Source: JACRBE01 sp964429005 (GTDB lineage: Bacteria > Chlamydiota > Chlamydiia > Chlamydiales > JACRBE01). From it: a stretch of DNA of 64,000 nucleotides. Under the pieces are notes generated by a model that made no database searches, had not been told where the DNA came from, and saw nothing but the letters and a program-made list of their open reading frames with translations. Shown here in pieces: positions 16,873 to 25,589 of the stretch. Position 1 is the first letter of the stretch, and the number at the start of each line of letters is the position of its first letter. A program made the translations under genes and the position numbers. Where the stretch lies: positions 1 to 64,000 of the forward strand of contig CAYSAJ010000008.1 of NCBI GenBank assembly GCA_964429005.1. The letters are read 5' to 3'.

Positions 16873-17905
16873 AAGAAAATTTTTCCGCCTCTTGATGCAT
16901 AATGGCGGGGTCTAAAAAATCTCTTTTATTTTCGAGCTGAGTGATCGCATAACTTAACGAATTTGTTGATGCTTCGTCAAATAATATCCCACATGAGGGG
17001 GTTACGATTTCATTAGCTCCGCCCTGTCCAAGTGCAATAATAGGGCAGCCTGAAGAAATCGCTTCTGCGAGTACAATTCCAAAATCTTCGACTGCGGCGT
17101 AGATGAATGCTTTAGCTTTTTGGAGGATAGATCGCTGCTCTATCTTTGGTATCCATCCCAAAAAAGAGACATTTGGAGGGGCTTTGCTCTCTAGAGTTTT
17201 TCGATGAGGTCCTTCCCCTATCACAAGCAATCTCTTATTCGGATGAAAAGAGAACGTCTCAAGAATGAGATCTATATTTTTGTAAGGAATGAGACGTGAG
17301 CAAGTTACATAGTATTCTTCTTTTGACTCAGCGCTTGGAACGTAAAAATTAGTATCAACGGGAGGATAAATGACCTTGGCCTCCCTTTCATAGCATCTTT
17401 CGATCCTATCTTTGACGAATTGAGAATTCGCAATAAAAACATCAACATTTTCAGCTCCTTTTCGATCCGCCTTACGTAGATAGGGAGCAAATAATTTGAG
17501 GAGGCTTGAAACAAGAGGATTTGCTTGAGATTGATAAGTTTCCTTCAAATCCCACAGATAGCGAGCGGGAGTATGACAATAACAAATGTGAATTTGATGA
17601 GGAAGTTTGTGAATATTTTTTGCCATACAATGGGAAGAGCTGATGATGAGATCATAAGATGAAAGATCTAAAGATTTCATAGCTAATGGATAAAAGGGCA
17701 ACAAGTGGCGGTAATACTCATGAGATCTTGGAAGAAGGTTGAGCCACGAAGAGTTCAGACTATCGTTGTTGAATTCTTCTTCAAGAGATGGATTATGGAT
17801 GAAGAGTGTGTGGATGTCTCCTGGATAAAGTTGATAGATTGCCTTAAAAACTTTTTCAGCACCCCCTTCTTGTATAAGCCAATCATGAACAAGTCCAATT
17901 TTCAA
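16808..17905 (-). CDS. GT4 family glycosyltransferase (mannosyltransferase-like)
   Basis: The 365-residue protein starts MKIGLVHDWLIQEGGAEKVF, typical of WbaZ/mannosyltransferase-type GT4 enzymes. It has CHTPARYLWDL, YYVTCSRLIPYKNIDLILE as the second Rossmann start, and AVEDFGIVLAEAISSGCPI as the E-x7-E active site. These are retaining enzymes that use GDP- or UDP-sugars, and the adjacent ManC suggests GDP-mannose. The start codon is TTG, sharing bases with the preceding stop (TTGA at 17902-17905), so it is translationally coupled to the GT9 gene. Confidence 0.87.
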   Translation of the reverse strand: MKIGLVHDWLIQEGGAEKVFKAIYQLYPGDIHTLFIHNPSLEEEFNNDSLNSSWLNLLPRSHEYYRHLLPFYPLAMKSLDLSSYDLIISSSHCMAKNIHKLPHQIHICYCHTPARYLWDLKETYQSQANPLVSSLLKLFAPYLRKADRKGAENVDVFIANSQFVKDRIERCYEREAKVIYPPVDTNFYVPSAESKEEYYVTCSRLIPYKNIDLILETFSFHPNKRLLVIGEGPHRKTLESKAPPNVSFLGWIPKIEQRSILQKAKAFIYAAVEDFGIVLAEAISSGCPIIALGQGGANEIVTPSCGILFDEASTNSLSYAITQLENKRDFLDPAIMHQEAEKFSYERFAKELKELVDSSIYTSRG

Positions 17906-18906
17906 AGAATCTCTCCGATTTTTTGTAGTACTTTTTCAGGGGATATAGCTCTCATACATAGAGGGTTGCTACATGATGCATAGTTTTTCCCATCATAACA
18001 CGGTCTACAAGCTAAGCCCTCACCACCCCAGATTGAATGAACATAAGGTGGGATTTTTTCTGCTGGAATTGTAGGACCAAATAAAGCGAGAACAGAAATT
18101 CCTGAAAGGATGCCAAGATGCATGGGACCACTATCGTGTGTGACAAGGATCTTTCCTTTCTGGTAGAAATCAACGAGCTGAGGAAGAGAAAAACTGCCGA
18201 GATAAAAATCTATCTCCGGTGGGAATTCTTTTTGAGCATACTGATCATGGATTGATCCGACTATAGAAATTTTTTTCCCTTGAGCTAAAAGGAGATATGA
18301 AAGTTTAACATAATAATCAAGAGGCCAAGAGCGAAGGTTTTTCCCGGGTTCAAGAGCTGGATTCCCGCCAGGAGCAAGGATAACATCATAGTTTTTTGTT
18401 ACACCACATGAGGGTAGCCTCATATTAGGGAATGTAATCTGACTTTCATAAGAAAGAGAGCCTTGAGATAATCTTAAATACTCATAGGGCATGTAGCGGT
18501 AAGGAACAATCTTAGAGATCGAAGAAAAAGAGCGCAAAACTTGTGATTTCTTTAATGCTGTGAGCCATCTGTAGCGAGGGTCAACGTGTGCTAAAATGAT
18601 TTTCTCATATTTTTCCCAAAAAATCATTTTCCAAAATCTAACAACCTCTGCCACTTTTTGCAAAAAGGAGCCTCTTAAAATTTTTTGGTGGTCAACCACT
18701 AATACATTAGTAATTTGAGGAATTGCTTTGAGCAAAGATTCTGAGGCTTTGTCACACGCCCAGGTAATTTGGAGCCCAGAATCGAGGGATTGTAACATGG
18801 GGAGCGCCATAATCACATCCCCGATCCCACCTAGCTTAATAATGAGCGCTTTGCGATTTTGAGTTTTTATTGAAAACAATCGAAATTCGTGGCATCTTTT
18901 CGTCAT
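17902..18906 (-). CDS. GT9 heptosyltransferase-like glycosyltransferase
   Basis: The 334-residue protein carries the GT9 N-terminal signature ALIIKLGGIGDVIMALPML (residues 19-37). It has VILAPGGNPALEPGKNLRSWP in the donor domain and VTHDSGPMHLGILSG, the conserved D-x-G-x-x-H block of ADP-heptose LPS heptosyltransferases. Four cysteines near the C-terminus (about CRPCYDGKNYASCSNPLC) are a common extension in this family. It likely adds a heptose or similar sugar to lipid A-core. The ATG at 18906 overlaps the ATG of the divergent GT90 gene; an internal TTG at 18879 is also possible. Confidence 0.85.
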   Translation of the reverse strand: MTKRCHEFRLFSIKTQNRKALIIKLGGIGDVIMALPMLQSLDSGLQITWACDKASESLLKAIPQITNVLVVDHQKILRGSFLQKVAEVVRFWKMIFWEKYEKIILAHVDPRYRWLTALKKSQVLRSFSSISKIVPYRYMPYEYLRLSQGSLSYESQITFPNMRLPSCGVTKNYDVILAPGGNPALEPGKNLRSWPLDYYVKLSYLLLAQGKKISIVGSIHDQYAQKEFPPEIDFYLGSFSLPQLVDFYQKGKILVTHDSGPMHLGILSGISVLALFGPTIPAEKIPPYVHSIWGGEGLACRPCYDGKNYASCSNPLCMRAISPEKVLQKIGEIL

Positions 18907-20134
18907 GAGAAGTAAAGCTTTATTTTATGTTTCTCTTGTAGTAGCGATTTTCTGTTTTTCTCTTTGTTTCGTTCAGCAAGAGAATGTAAGTGTTCATCGT
19001 TTTGTTTTCAATCGAGCAAAACCCATTCGTAAAATTCCTAATTCCCATCTTGATGGGGCGGATTTTTCCACACCTGAATTTGATTGGATGTCAGAACAAA
19101 TCCAATCTGATATAGAAGAGTATCGCAATAAAGCATTTTCTCTTGAAGAAACGGCAGCTTTCCTCGACCAAAAGAAATTACAGTATGTTTTTTTAAAAAT
19201 ATTTAATCAAAAAGTACATGTTCTTCATGGAGAAAAAACCACAAGAGCCTCTTCAATCATCGATGGATTTACTCAATTATGTAAGCGAAGACCTCTTCCC
19301 AACATTAAATTCATCGTGTGCCTAGAAGACACTCTTTCTTCTAGTGAATTCGAAGGACTTCCGCCCCCTATTTTCTTGTTTGCTAAAAACTGTAAAGATA
19401 AAGGTTTTATTCTTATCCCTGACTTTACCTGCTTTGCTTCTAAGGACGCAAGTTATGCATGGGAAACTCATATTGCTCCTTTGATCCGTAATGCTTCGCG
19501 TCATTATCCATGGCATAAGAAAAAAAACTTAGCTGTTTGGAGAGGAGCAACCACTGGAATCGATTTTACAAGTGAAAATTGGTTTGAATCTCCCCGTGTT
19601 AGGCTCAGTTTGCTATCTTTAAAAATTCCGGATTTATTAGATGCGAGGTTCACATATCTGACGCAGATCCCTTTAGACTACCAAAGTTTGATCAAAAAAA
19701 TGCTGCCTATGGCGCCCTTTTTATCTCCTCCGGAGCACCTCGATTATAAATATCTGATTTGCATGGATGGCAACACCTCTTCCTATCCAGGTCTTCACTG
19801 GCGACTTCTTTCAAATTGTGCTGTGATCAAGCAAGATAGCGATTATATACAATGGTACTACCGTGGGCTTGTTCCCTATCGAGATTACATTCCTCTTAAA
19901 TCAGATTTATCCAATCTCAAAGAATCTATTGAATACTTACGTATGCATGATGACATCGCTTATCAAATAGCTAAAAACGGTCAGGAATTTGCTCATAAAA
20001 ACCTCTCTACCGATGCTTGTTATTATTATCTAGATCAAGTGCTTATTGAGTATACAAAGATTTTCTATCCGCAAGAATTTGAAGCCATTTCCAAAGATTT
20101 ACCCCGATCATCGGCAACAAAATTGCGTTCGTAA
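18905..20134 (+). CDS. Membrane-anchored GT90-like glycosyltransferase (CAP10/POGLUT-like)
   Basis: The 409-residue protein opens with a membrane anchor or uncleaved signal (residues 6-22). The C-terminal half matches GT90 enzymes such as CAP10 and protein O-glucosyltransferase 1. It has NLAVWRGATTG at 208-218, SPRVRLSLLS around Arg231, YKYLICMDGNTSSYPGLHWR (281-300), LLSNCAVIKQ and GLVPYRDYIPLKSDLSNL, then DDIAYQIAKNGQEF. Eukaryotic members glycosylate proteins or capsule in the secretory pathway; bacterial ones modify LPS. The anchor suggests an extracytosolic active site. It is the only plus-strand gene here between two minus-strand runs and overlaps the flippase 3' end by 92 bp. Confidence 0.8.
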   Translation: MRSKALFYVSLVVAIFCFSLCFVQQENVSVHRFVFNRAKPIRKIPNSHLDGADFSTPEFDWMSEQIQSDIEEYRNKAFSLEETAAFLDQKKLQYVFLKIFNQKVHVLHGEKTTRASSIIDGFTQLCKRRPLPNIKFIVCLEDTLSSSEFEGLPPPIFLFAKNCKDKGFILIPDFTCFASKDASYAWETHIAPLIRNASRHYPWHKKKNLAVWRGATTGIDFTSENWFESPRVRLSLLSLKIPDLLDARFTYLTQIPLDYQSLIKKMLPMAPFLSPPEHLDYKYLICMDGNTSSYPGLHWRLLSNCAVIKQDSDYIQWYYRGLVPYRDYIPLKSDLSNLKESIEYLRMHDDIAYQIAKNGQEFAHKNLSTDACYYYLDQVLIEYTKIFYPQEFEAISKDLPRSSATKLRS

Positions 20135-21305
20135 TCCATAAAATATGAAGAGCATTCATTTGATAGGCTGAGCTTAGAATAATGAGGGCTTTAATAAAGA
20201 CTAAGACCGCATAACTTTTCAGTTGAATGTCATGATACCCGATAGCATTGAGTGCTGTTGAAAAAATCGATTGGAAAGTCACAAGGGCTATGTAAACCAA
20301 AAAAGAAAAACAATAAATAGAGCTACTCCACAGATGCCCAGAAAGGAAGAAGACAATTCTTTCATGAGTGATACATAAAAATCCCCCAACGAAAGCGATG
20401 ACGAGCAATGATATCTTACAAATTGAAAACAGAGTTTTTTCAAGATTTTGAAAGAGTCCTTTTTCAAAATCTGCAGTAAATCGAACCCAAGCAACTGTTG
20501 TGATGGGAAGTGTGATGATGAGGACGCCATTAAAAATTCTTTGATAGAGATAAAATTGAGAAACCTCAAAGGAATCACAAAGATAGTATATCAGGGTGAC
20601 ATCTGCAGAAAATAGAAAGATCGCCGCCATATTTTGAAAGAATAGAAGAGTCAGGGGTCTCACAAGCAAGAGAAAAAATTCCTTCATCTGGCTTATGTTT
20701 GTAAAAGCCCATCTCCATTTATTCCTCACGGAAACGAATCGTAATGAATAAAAAGCGCCCATACTAAATAAACTACAGTATCCTGTAAGAAGGGTTTGTA
20801 TGGGCCAAGAATACTTTAAAGAGACCAAGACAAAGAGCGCCGCACAAAACTGACTTATCGTTTCCGCTATTGTATGAACTGCGATTTTTTGATCTGCAAA
20901 TAAGGCTGCTTTGGGAAATTGGAAGAGGCTTTTTAGAAAAAGAACATATACAGAGGAATATAACCAAAAAATTTGAGGATACCAGCAGTGGAGGGCGTAA
21001 AGGATAGGGGTCATAGTGATCACAATGATCCCCATCATTTGGAAACATGAATAAAAAAGAAGGCGAAACCCTTCTTCATTTTTCTCACAACGATATTTCA
21101 CAAAAATATTTTGTAAAGCGGATACCAAAGGAAAATCAAGAAGAGAAAAAATCAAGACAAGGCTTTGAACGAAAGACCATTTTGAAAAATCACTGACTGA
21201 AAGAGCGCGTGCCAGGTAGTAGGTAAGGAGGATTTGGCAGCTTACGCCAAAAAACCTATGAGAGATCAGGATTAAAGAGTCTTTGCAAAGCTTAGATTGT
21301 TTCAT
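20043..21305 (-). CDS. Wzx-like polysaccharide flippase (MOP superfamily)
   Basis: This 420-residue integral membrane protein has about 12-14 hydrophobic segments. Its first part (LILISHRFFGVSCQILLTYYLARALSVSDF; quoted here only in outline) looks like the N-terminus of polysaccharide-biosynthesis flippases, with the A-x-x-L-S-x-x-x-F-x-x-W pattern after helix 1. Such proteins move undecaprenyl- or lipid-linked oligosaccharides to the periplasmic face. Its start overlaps the end of the GT9 gene upstream by 14 bp, so both are probably co-transcribed with uvrB. Confidence 0.72.
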   Translation of the reverse strand: MKQSKLCKDSLILISHRFFGVSCQILLTYYLARALSVSDFSKWSFVQSLVLIFSLLDFPLVSALQNIFVKYRCEKNEEGFRLLFYSCFQMMGIIVITMTPILYALHCWYPQIFWLYSSVYVLFLKSLFQFPKAALFADQKIAVHTIAETISQFCAALFVLVSLKYSWPIQTLLTGYCSLFSMGAFYSLRFVSVRNKWRWAFTNISQMKEFFLLLVRPLTLLFFQNMAAIFLFSADVTLIYYLCDSFEVSQFYLYQRIFNGVLIITLPITTVAWVRFTADFEKGLFQNLEKTLFSICKISLLVIAFVGGFLCITHERIVFFLSGHLWSSSIYCFSFLVYIALVTFQSIFSTALNAIGYHDIQLKSYAVLVFIKALIILSSAYQMNALHILWITNAILLPMIGVNLWKWLQILADRKSLYTQ

Positions 21306-22362
21306 TTTTGAGAATTTGATGGAGGTAATCCCGTATTTTCCAGAGTTCTTGTTTTCCTAAAGGAGTTGTCAGCGATGTGTCGCTAAGGTATGAGACATAT
21401 CCTCTTTCATCTTTTATTTCCCAGAGAGGGTTTCTTTCGATATAGTTAAAAATTTGAAGGCAAGGGATTTCATGAGCACAAGCAAGATGAGCAGCCATGC
21501 TATCAACAGAAACGACACACTTTGATTTGCTAAAAACAAAGCTTAGTTCAGGTAATGAAAATTGATCTACCTTACATTCTAAAGTAGGGTAAAGAGCTTT
21601 AAGCTGCGCTGCTTTGAGTTTATCTTTCACTCCTTTTCCTGTAATCCAAACCGGGATTTTATAGTCTAAAATGATTTCTAAAAGGGCCTTCCAAATCTCT
21701 ATTGAAAGGGCTTTTTGATCGCTAGCAGATCCAGGATGAATAATCATAAACTGATCAGGAAGAGAGCTGGAGGGCTGAATTTTTCTTAACGAAGCTTTGG
21801 GGAGGGAATCTACGATCCCAATAGGTTCAAGCAAGAAGGAATGATAATGTTTAATAGACCCCAAATGGGGATAGAACTCTAGGGGATGAGTGTAGTGAGC
21901 GCCAAATCCTCCTGAAGAAAATCCGATTCTCCAGTGTATTTGAGCAAGACACAAAATCCAAGAGCTATTTCCAAAGTACATATATGAATCTATAGCAACA
22001 TCGTACTTTTCTGAGCGAAGTTCTCTGACAAGTTTGGCAAGTCCTAAAAAATAGTGAAGAGTTTTATAACAAAAGGAAATAGGGGCTCTAGAATGCTTAT
22101 AATGGCTTACTAGGTGAATTCGATCTGCTTCAATGATATTTGAGGCCTCTGGAGCGACTAAAACTCCAATGATTGCATCTGGAAAATGAAGTTTTAGAGA
22201 AGAGATGATGTAGCTCATATTGATAATATCGCCAATATGAGCTGTGTTACAAACGAGTATTTTTTGAATGCGATCTAAATTTTTGGGAGAACTTTTGAGC
22301 GCTATAAAATCTATGACTTTCAATAGAGCTCTAAGATAGCGTTTTTTAACTAGGTATTGCAT
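21292..22362 (-). CDS. GT9 heptosyltransferase-like glycosyltransferase, second copy
   Basis: The 356-residue protein has ILVCNTAHIGDIINMSYII at 30-48, the GT9 entry motif, and FMIIHPGSASDQKALSIEIW in the donor domain. VVSVDSMAAHLACAHEIPCL matches the conserved D-S-x-x-x-H block. It is a diverged relative of the gene at 17902-18906. Its ATG shares a base with the uvrB stop (TAATG on the minus strand), a classic coupling arrangement. It probably acts on lipooligosaccharide core. Confidence 0.83.
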   Translation of the reverse strand: MQYLVKKRYLRALLKVIDFIALKSSPKNLDRIQKILVCNTAHIGDIINMSYIISSLKLHFPDAIIGVLVAPEASNIIEADRIHLVSHYKHSRAPISFCYKTLHYFLGLAKLVRELRSEKYDVAIDSYMYFGNSSWILCLAQIHWRIGFSSGGFGAHYTHPLEFYPHLGSIKHYHSFLLEPIGIVDSLPKASLRKIQPSSSLPDQFMIIHPGSASDQKALSIEIWKALLEIILDYKIPVWITGKGVKDKLKAAQLKALYPTLECKVDQFSLPELSFVFSKSKCVVSVDSMAAHLACAHEIPCLQIFNYIERNPLWEIKDERGYVSYLSDTSLTTPLGKQELWKIRDYLHQILKNETI

Positions 22363-24359
22363 TAGTGGGGATGATCTTCCAAAAGCTCTAAATTTTGATA
22401 GGCATGGAGCTCATCACGCAGCTGGGCTGCTTTTTCAAATTGCAGTTGTTTTGCAGCCTGTTTCATTTCTTTTTCTAGTCGCTTAATTTCTTTTTTAACA
22501 ACGACAGGATCTAACTTCGTTTTGACTTCTTTTGCGGGCTGTTGTGTTGTTAAATCGAAGCCAAAAAAGGTATTATGAAGGGTTTCGATTTTTTTCTTAG
22601 GCACAGTTTTAGGGATGATGCCATGCTGTTTATTGTATTTCATTTGGATCTCCCTACGCTCCTCGGTCACGGCGATCGTTTTTTGGATTGATTTTGTCAT
22701 AACATCTGCATAAAGAATCACTCTTCCCTGATCATTTCGAGCTGCGCGACCACATGTTTGAATCAGGGCGGTTTCACTGCGGAGGAAACCTTCTTTATCA
22801 GCATCTAAGATAGCAACGAGAGCAACTTCTGGGATATCAAGACCCTCTCTGAGAAGGTTGATTCCGACAAGAACATCAAAGGCTCCTGAGCGTAAATCGG
22901 TAATGATTTGCATCCGCTCTAAGGTATCAATATCTGAATGAAGGTACTTAGCTTTGACACCTACTTCATTGAGGTATTTAGAAAGATCTTCAGAAAGTTT
23001 TTTTGTGAGTGTCGTAACGAGGACCCGCTGATTTTTTGCTGCGATTTGTTGAATCTCGTGGATACAATCATCTACTTGAGTTTCAACAGAGCGCACTTCA
23101 ATTACAGGATCTAAAAGCCCTGTAGGCCTGATAATTTGCTGAATGACTTCTCCTTGACTTTCGTTCACTTCAAAAGCTGATGGAGTCGCTGATACGTAGA
23201 CCACTTGATTGATATTTTTGTAAAACTCTTCAAATTTTAAAGGTCTGTTATCAAAGGCTGAAGGGAGTCTAAATCCGAACTCGACAAGGGCACTTTTGCG
23301 GGCTCTATCCCCGTTATACATAGCGTGAATTTGAGGTACAGTTTGGTGAGATTCGTCAATAAAAAGGAGATAGTCTTCTGGAAAATATTGAATCAAAGTT
23401 GGAGGAGGATCTCCTGGGTTTCTTTTACTAAAATGGCGAGAGTAGTTTTCGATTCCTTTGCAGTGGCCGATTTCTTTGATCATTTCCATATCGTATTTGG
23501 TTCGTTGGGCAATACGTTGTTTTTCAACAAGCTTCCCCTCTTTATCAAACTCTTCGATGCGAAGAGCTAATTCATCTCTAATTGTTTCAAGAGCTTGAAG
23601 ACGAATTTCTTCTGGAGTTACGTAGTGAGATCCAGGATAAATAACAAGTTCTTCCATTTCTTTGTGAACTTTACCCGTCAAAGGATCAATTTGTGAAATT
23701 TGCTCTATTTCATCTCCAAAAAATTCAATACGATAAGCGATATCCTCTTCATAAGCAGGAACGATTTCAAGAACGTCCCCTCTCACCCTAAAATGAGTTC
23801 GTGATAGTTCGTAATCGTTTCTCTCATATCTCATTTCAATCAGATGGAACAAAACCTCATCCCGAGGTTTATCTTCTCCCACTTTGAGAATGAGTCTCAT
23901 GTTGGCATAATATTCAGGAGCTCCAAGACCATAGATGCAAGATACAGACGAAATGATAATTACATCTCTGCGCTCCAAAAGGGACCTAGTCGCACTAAGC
24001 CTCATTTTTTCTATTCGGTCATTGATTGCCAAATCTTTTTCGATATAGGTATCGGTTCTCGCGATATAAGCTTCAGGCTGATAATAGTCATAGTAAGAGA
24101 CAAAATATTCGACGGCGTTATTGGGAAAGAATCCTTTGAATTCTTGATAGAGCTGAGCTGCAAGTGTCTTATTATGAGCTAAGATCAGTGCAGGTCTTTG
24201 GCACTGCTGAATCACATTCGCCATAGTAAATGTCTTCCCAGATCCTGTGATGCCGAGAAGAACCTGTGATTTCTGTTTGGCCTTGAGGCCACTGACGAGT
24301 TTTTTGATCGCCTCTGGCTGATCTCCTTTAGGGCTAAAATCGCTGACGAGCTCAAACAT
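22362..24359 (-). CDS. uvrB: Excinuclease ABC subunit B
   Basis: The 665-residue helicase-like protein loads onto damaged DNA with UvrA and positions UvrC. It shows the Walker A loop GITGSGKT (residues 36-43), the YYDYYQPEAYIARTDTYIEK beta-hairpin that clamps DNA, LLFIDESHQTVPQ as the DEAD-box-like motif and VGINLLREGLDIPEV plus QTCGRAARN as the helicase C-terminal motifs. The C-terminal UVR domain is present (KEMKQAAKQLQFEKAAQLRDE). Length is normal. It is the first gene of a run continuing into GT9 and the flippase. Confidence 0.98.
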   Translation of the reverse strand: MFELVSDFSPKGDQPEAIKKLVSGLKAKQKSQVLLGITGSGKTFTMANVIQQCQRPALILAHNKTLAAQLYQEFKGFFPNNAVEYFVSYYDYYQPEAYIARTDTYIEKDLAINDRIEKMRLSATRSLLERRDVIIISSVSCIYGLGAPEYYANMRLILKVGEDKPRDEVLFHLIEMRYERNDYELSRTHFRVRGDVLEIVPAYEEDIAYRIEFFGDEIEQISQIDPLTGKVHKEMEELVIYPGSHYVTPEEIRLQALETIRDELALRIEEFDKEGKLVEKQRIAQRTKYDMEMIKEIGHCKGIENYSRHFSKRNPGDPPPTLIQYFPEDYLLFIDESHQTVPQIHAMYNGDRARKSALVEFGFRLPSAFDNRPLKFEEFYKNINQVVYVSATPSAFEVNESQGEVIQQIIRPTGLLDPVIEVRSVETQVDDCIHEIQQIAAKNQRVLVTTLTKKLSEDLSKYLNEVGVKAKYLHSDIDTLERMQIITDLRSGAFDVLVGINLLREGLDIPEVALVAILDADKEGFLRSETALIQTCGRAARNDQGRVILYADVMTKSIQKTIAVTEERREIQMKYNKQHGIIPKTVPKKKIETLHNTFFGFDLTTQQPAKEVKTKLDPVVVKKEIKRLEKEMKQAAKQLQFEKAAQLRDELHAYQNLELLEDHPH

Positions 24360-24360
24360 A

Positions 24361-25575
24361 CTATCCCCTGTATCGAAGAAGAAGATGATTAAAAGTTCCG
24401 ATTTGATTCCCTATAACAATAATAAGAGCTCCAAGGGAAATTACAATTATACTAAGCACCAGGAATTTTCCGAGGGCACTCGTGTAAAATGAAGGCTTTT
24501 TTATTTTGAGGGCCATGCAAGCTGGTAAGATTCCGAGCAATAAAATCACAAAAATCCCTGCATACTCTAAGGCCATGATAAAGCCTCTTTCGTAGGATAG
24601 GACAAAGAAAATAGGAGGCACAAAGGTAATAGCACAGGCTAAAAGGCGGCCTTTGTGTCCTTTTTTTAAGCGAAAGCCATCACTGACGAAATCGACAAGT
24701 GAGAGGCTGACACCAAGAAAAGACGTGATAATCGCAAAAAAAGAAAAGAAGTAAGAAGCCGTTGAAACGAGGGAATTTTTCATCATTTTAGCAAGGGGTG
24801 TCGCCGCCGATCCTCCTTCATAAAACCAAGTTTGTGCTAGAGAGGTTTTCCCGGTGAGAGGAACGACCCCTAGCACAAGCATTTGCCATATAATATATAC
24901 AAAAAGGGTCATCAAACTGCCAAAAATGACCGTCTGAATCAGCTTTTTTCGATTATGTTTTAGATAAGTTCCAAGGGTTGGCAAGATAATATGATATCCA
25001 AATGCAGTAATGACAATCGGAAGCCCTATCACTCCAAGGGCGCTATCAAAATGAAGAAGGTTCGAGGTCTGAATTTGTTGAGGAACTCCCAAAATTAGAA
25101 AGAGATAGGATCCGATGAGACCAGTCATTAAGAGGCGATTCACAATATCTACTTCTTCTGTTCCTAAATAGACAAAAGCTCCAAATACAAGTGGCAAAGC
25201 TAAATAACAGAGCCAAAGGGGAACATGGACGTGGATATAGGCTAAACTCGCTTGAAATAGAGGAGCACTTCCGGCGATGTAGGCGGCGGTTAAGCTATAA
25301 AGAAGCAGAAGATAGATTCCCCAAGTAAAAATTTGACCTGGAAGCCCTAACGTTTTTCCAGCCATTGTTATCAAATTGGATTCCACTTTTACAGAGTCAT
25401 TTACATCGATGAAGAAAACAGCTGTCACCAAAAAGAAGAGCCAACAAGCAAGAAAAAGAATAATCGAAGGGAAAAAACCCATGAATCCTGTACCGATAGG
25501 AATAGCGAGCATCCCTGCCCCGATGGAAGTTCCAGCGACGAGGAATATGCCCCCTAAAGTGTGATTAATTTTCAT
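24361..25575 (-). CDS. Aromatic amino acid permease, TyrP-type, copy 1
   Basis: The 404-residue, roughly 11-helix protein has the HAAAP-family entry LVAGTSIGAGMLAIPIGTGF. This family comprises the tyrosine- and tryptophan-specific proton symporters of E. coli. YHIILPTLGTYL (helix 6 region) and FFAIITSFLGVSLSLVDF are further family blocks. Chlamydiae typically carry two tandem tyrP copies, as here. It probably imports tyrosine or another aromatic amino acid from the host. It ends 2 bp before uvrB, on the same strand. Confidence 0.88.
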   Translation of the reverse strand: MKINHTLGGIFLVAGTSIGAGMLAIPIGTGFMGFFPSIILFLACWLFFLVTAVFFIDVNDSVKVESNLITMAGKTLGLPGQIFTWGIYLLLLYSLTAAYIAGSAPLFQASLAYIHVHVPLWLCYLALPLVFGAFVYLGTEEVDIVNRLLMTGLIGSYLFLILGVPQQIQTSNLLHFDSALGVIGLPIVITAFGYHIILPTLGTYLKHNRKKLIQTVIFGSLMTLFVYIIWQMLVLGVVPLTGKTSLAQTWFYEGGSAATPLAKMMKNSLVSTASYFFSFFAIITSFLGVSLSLVDFVSDGFRLKKGHKGRLLACAITFVPPIFFVLSYERGFIMALEYAGIFVILLLGILPACMALKIKKPSFYTSALGKFLVLSIIVISLGALIIVIGNQIGTFNHLLLRYRG

Positions 25576-25589
25576 AATGAAGCCTTATT

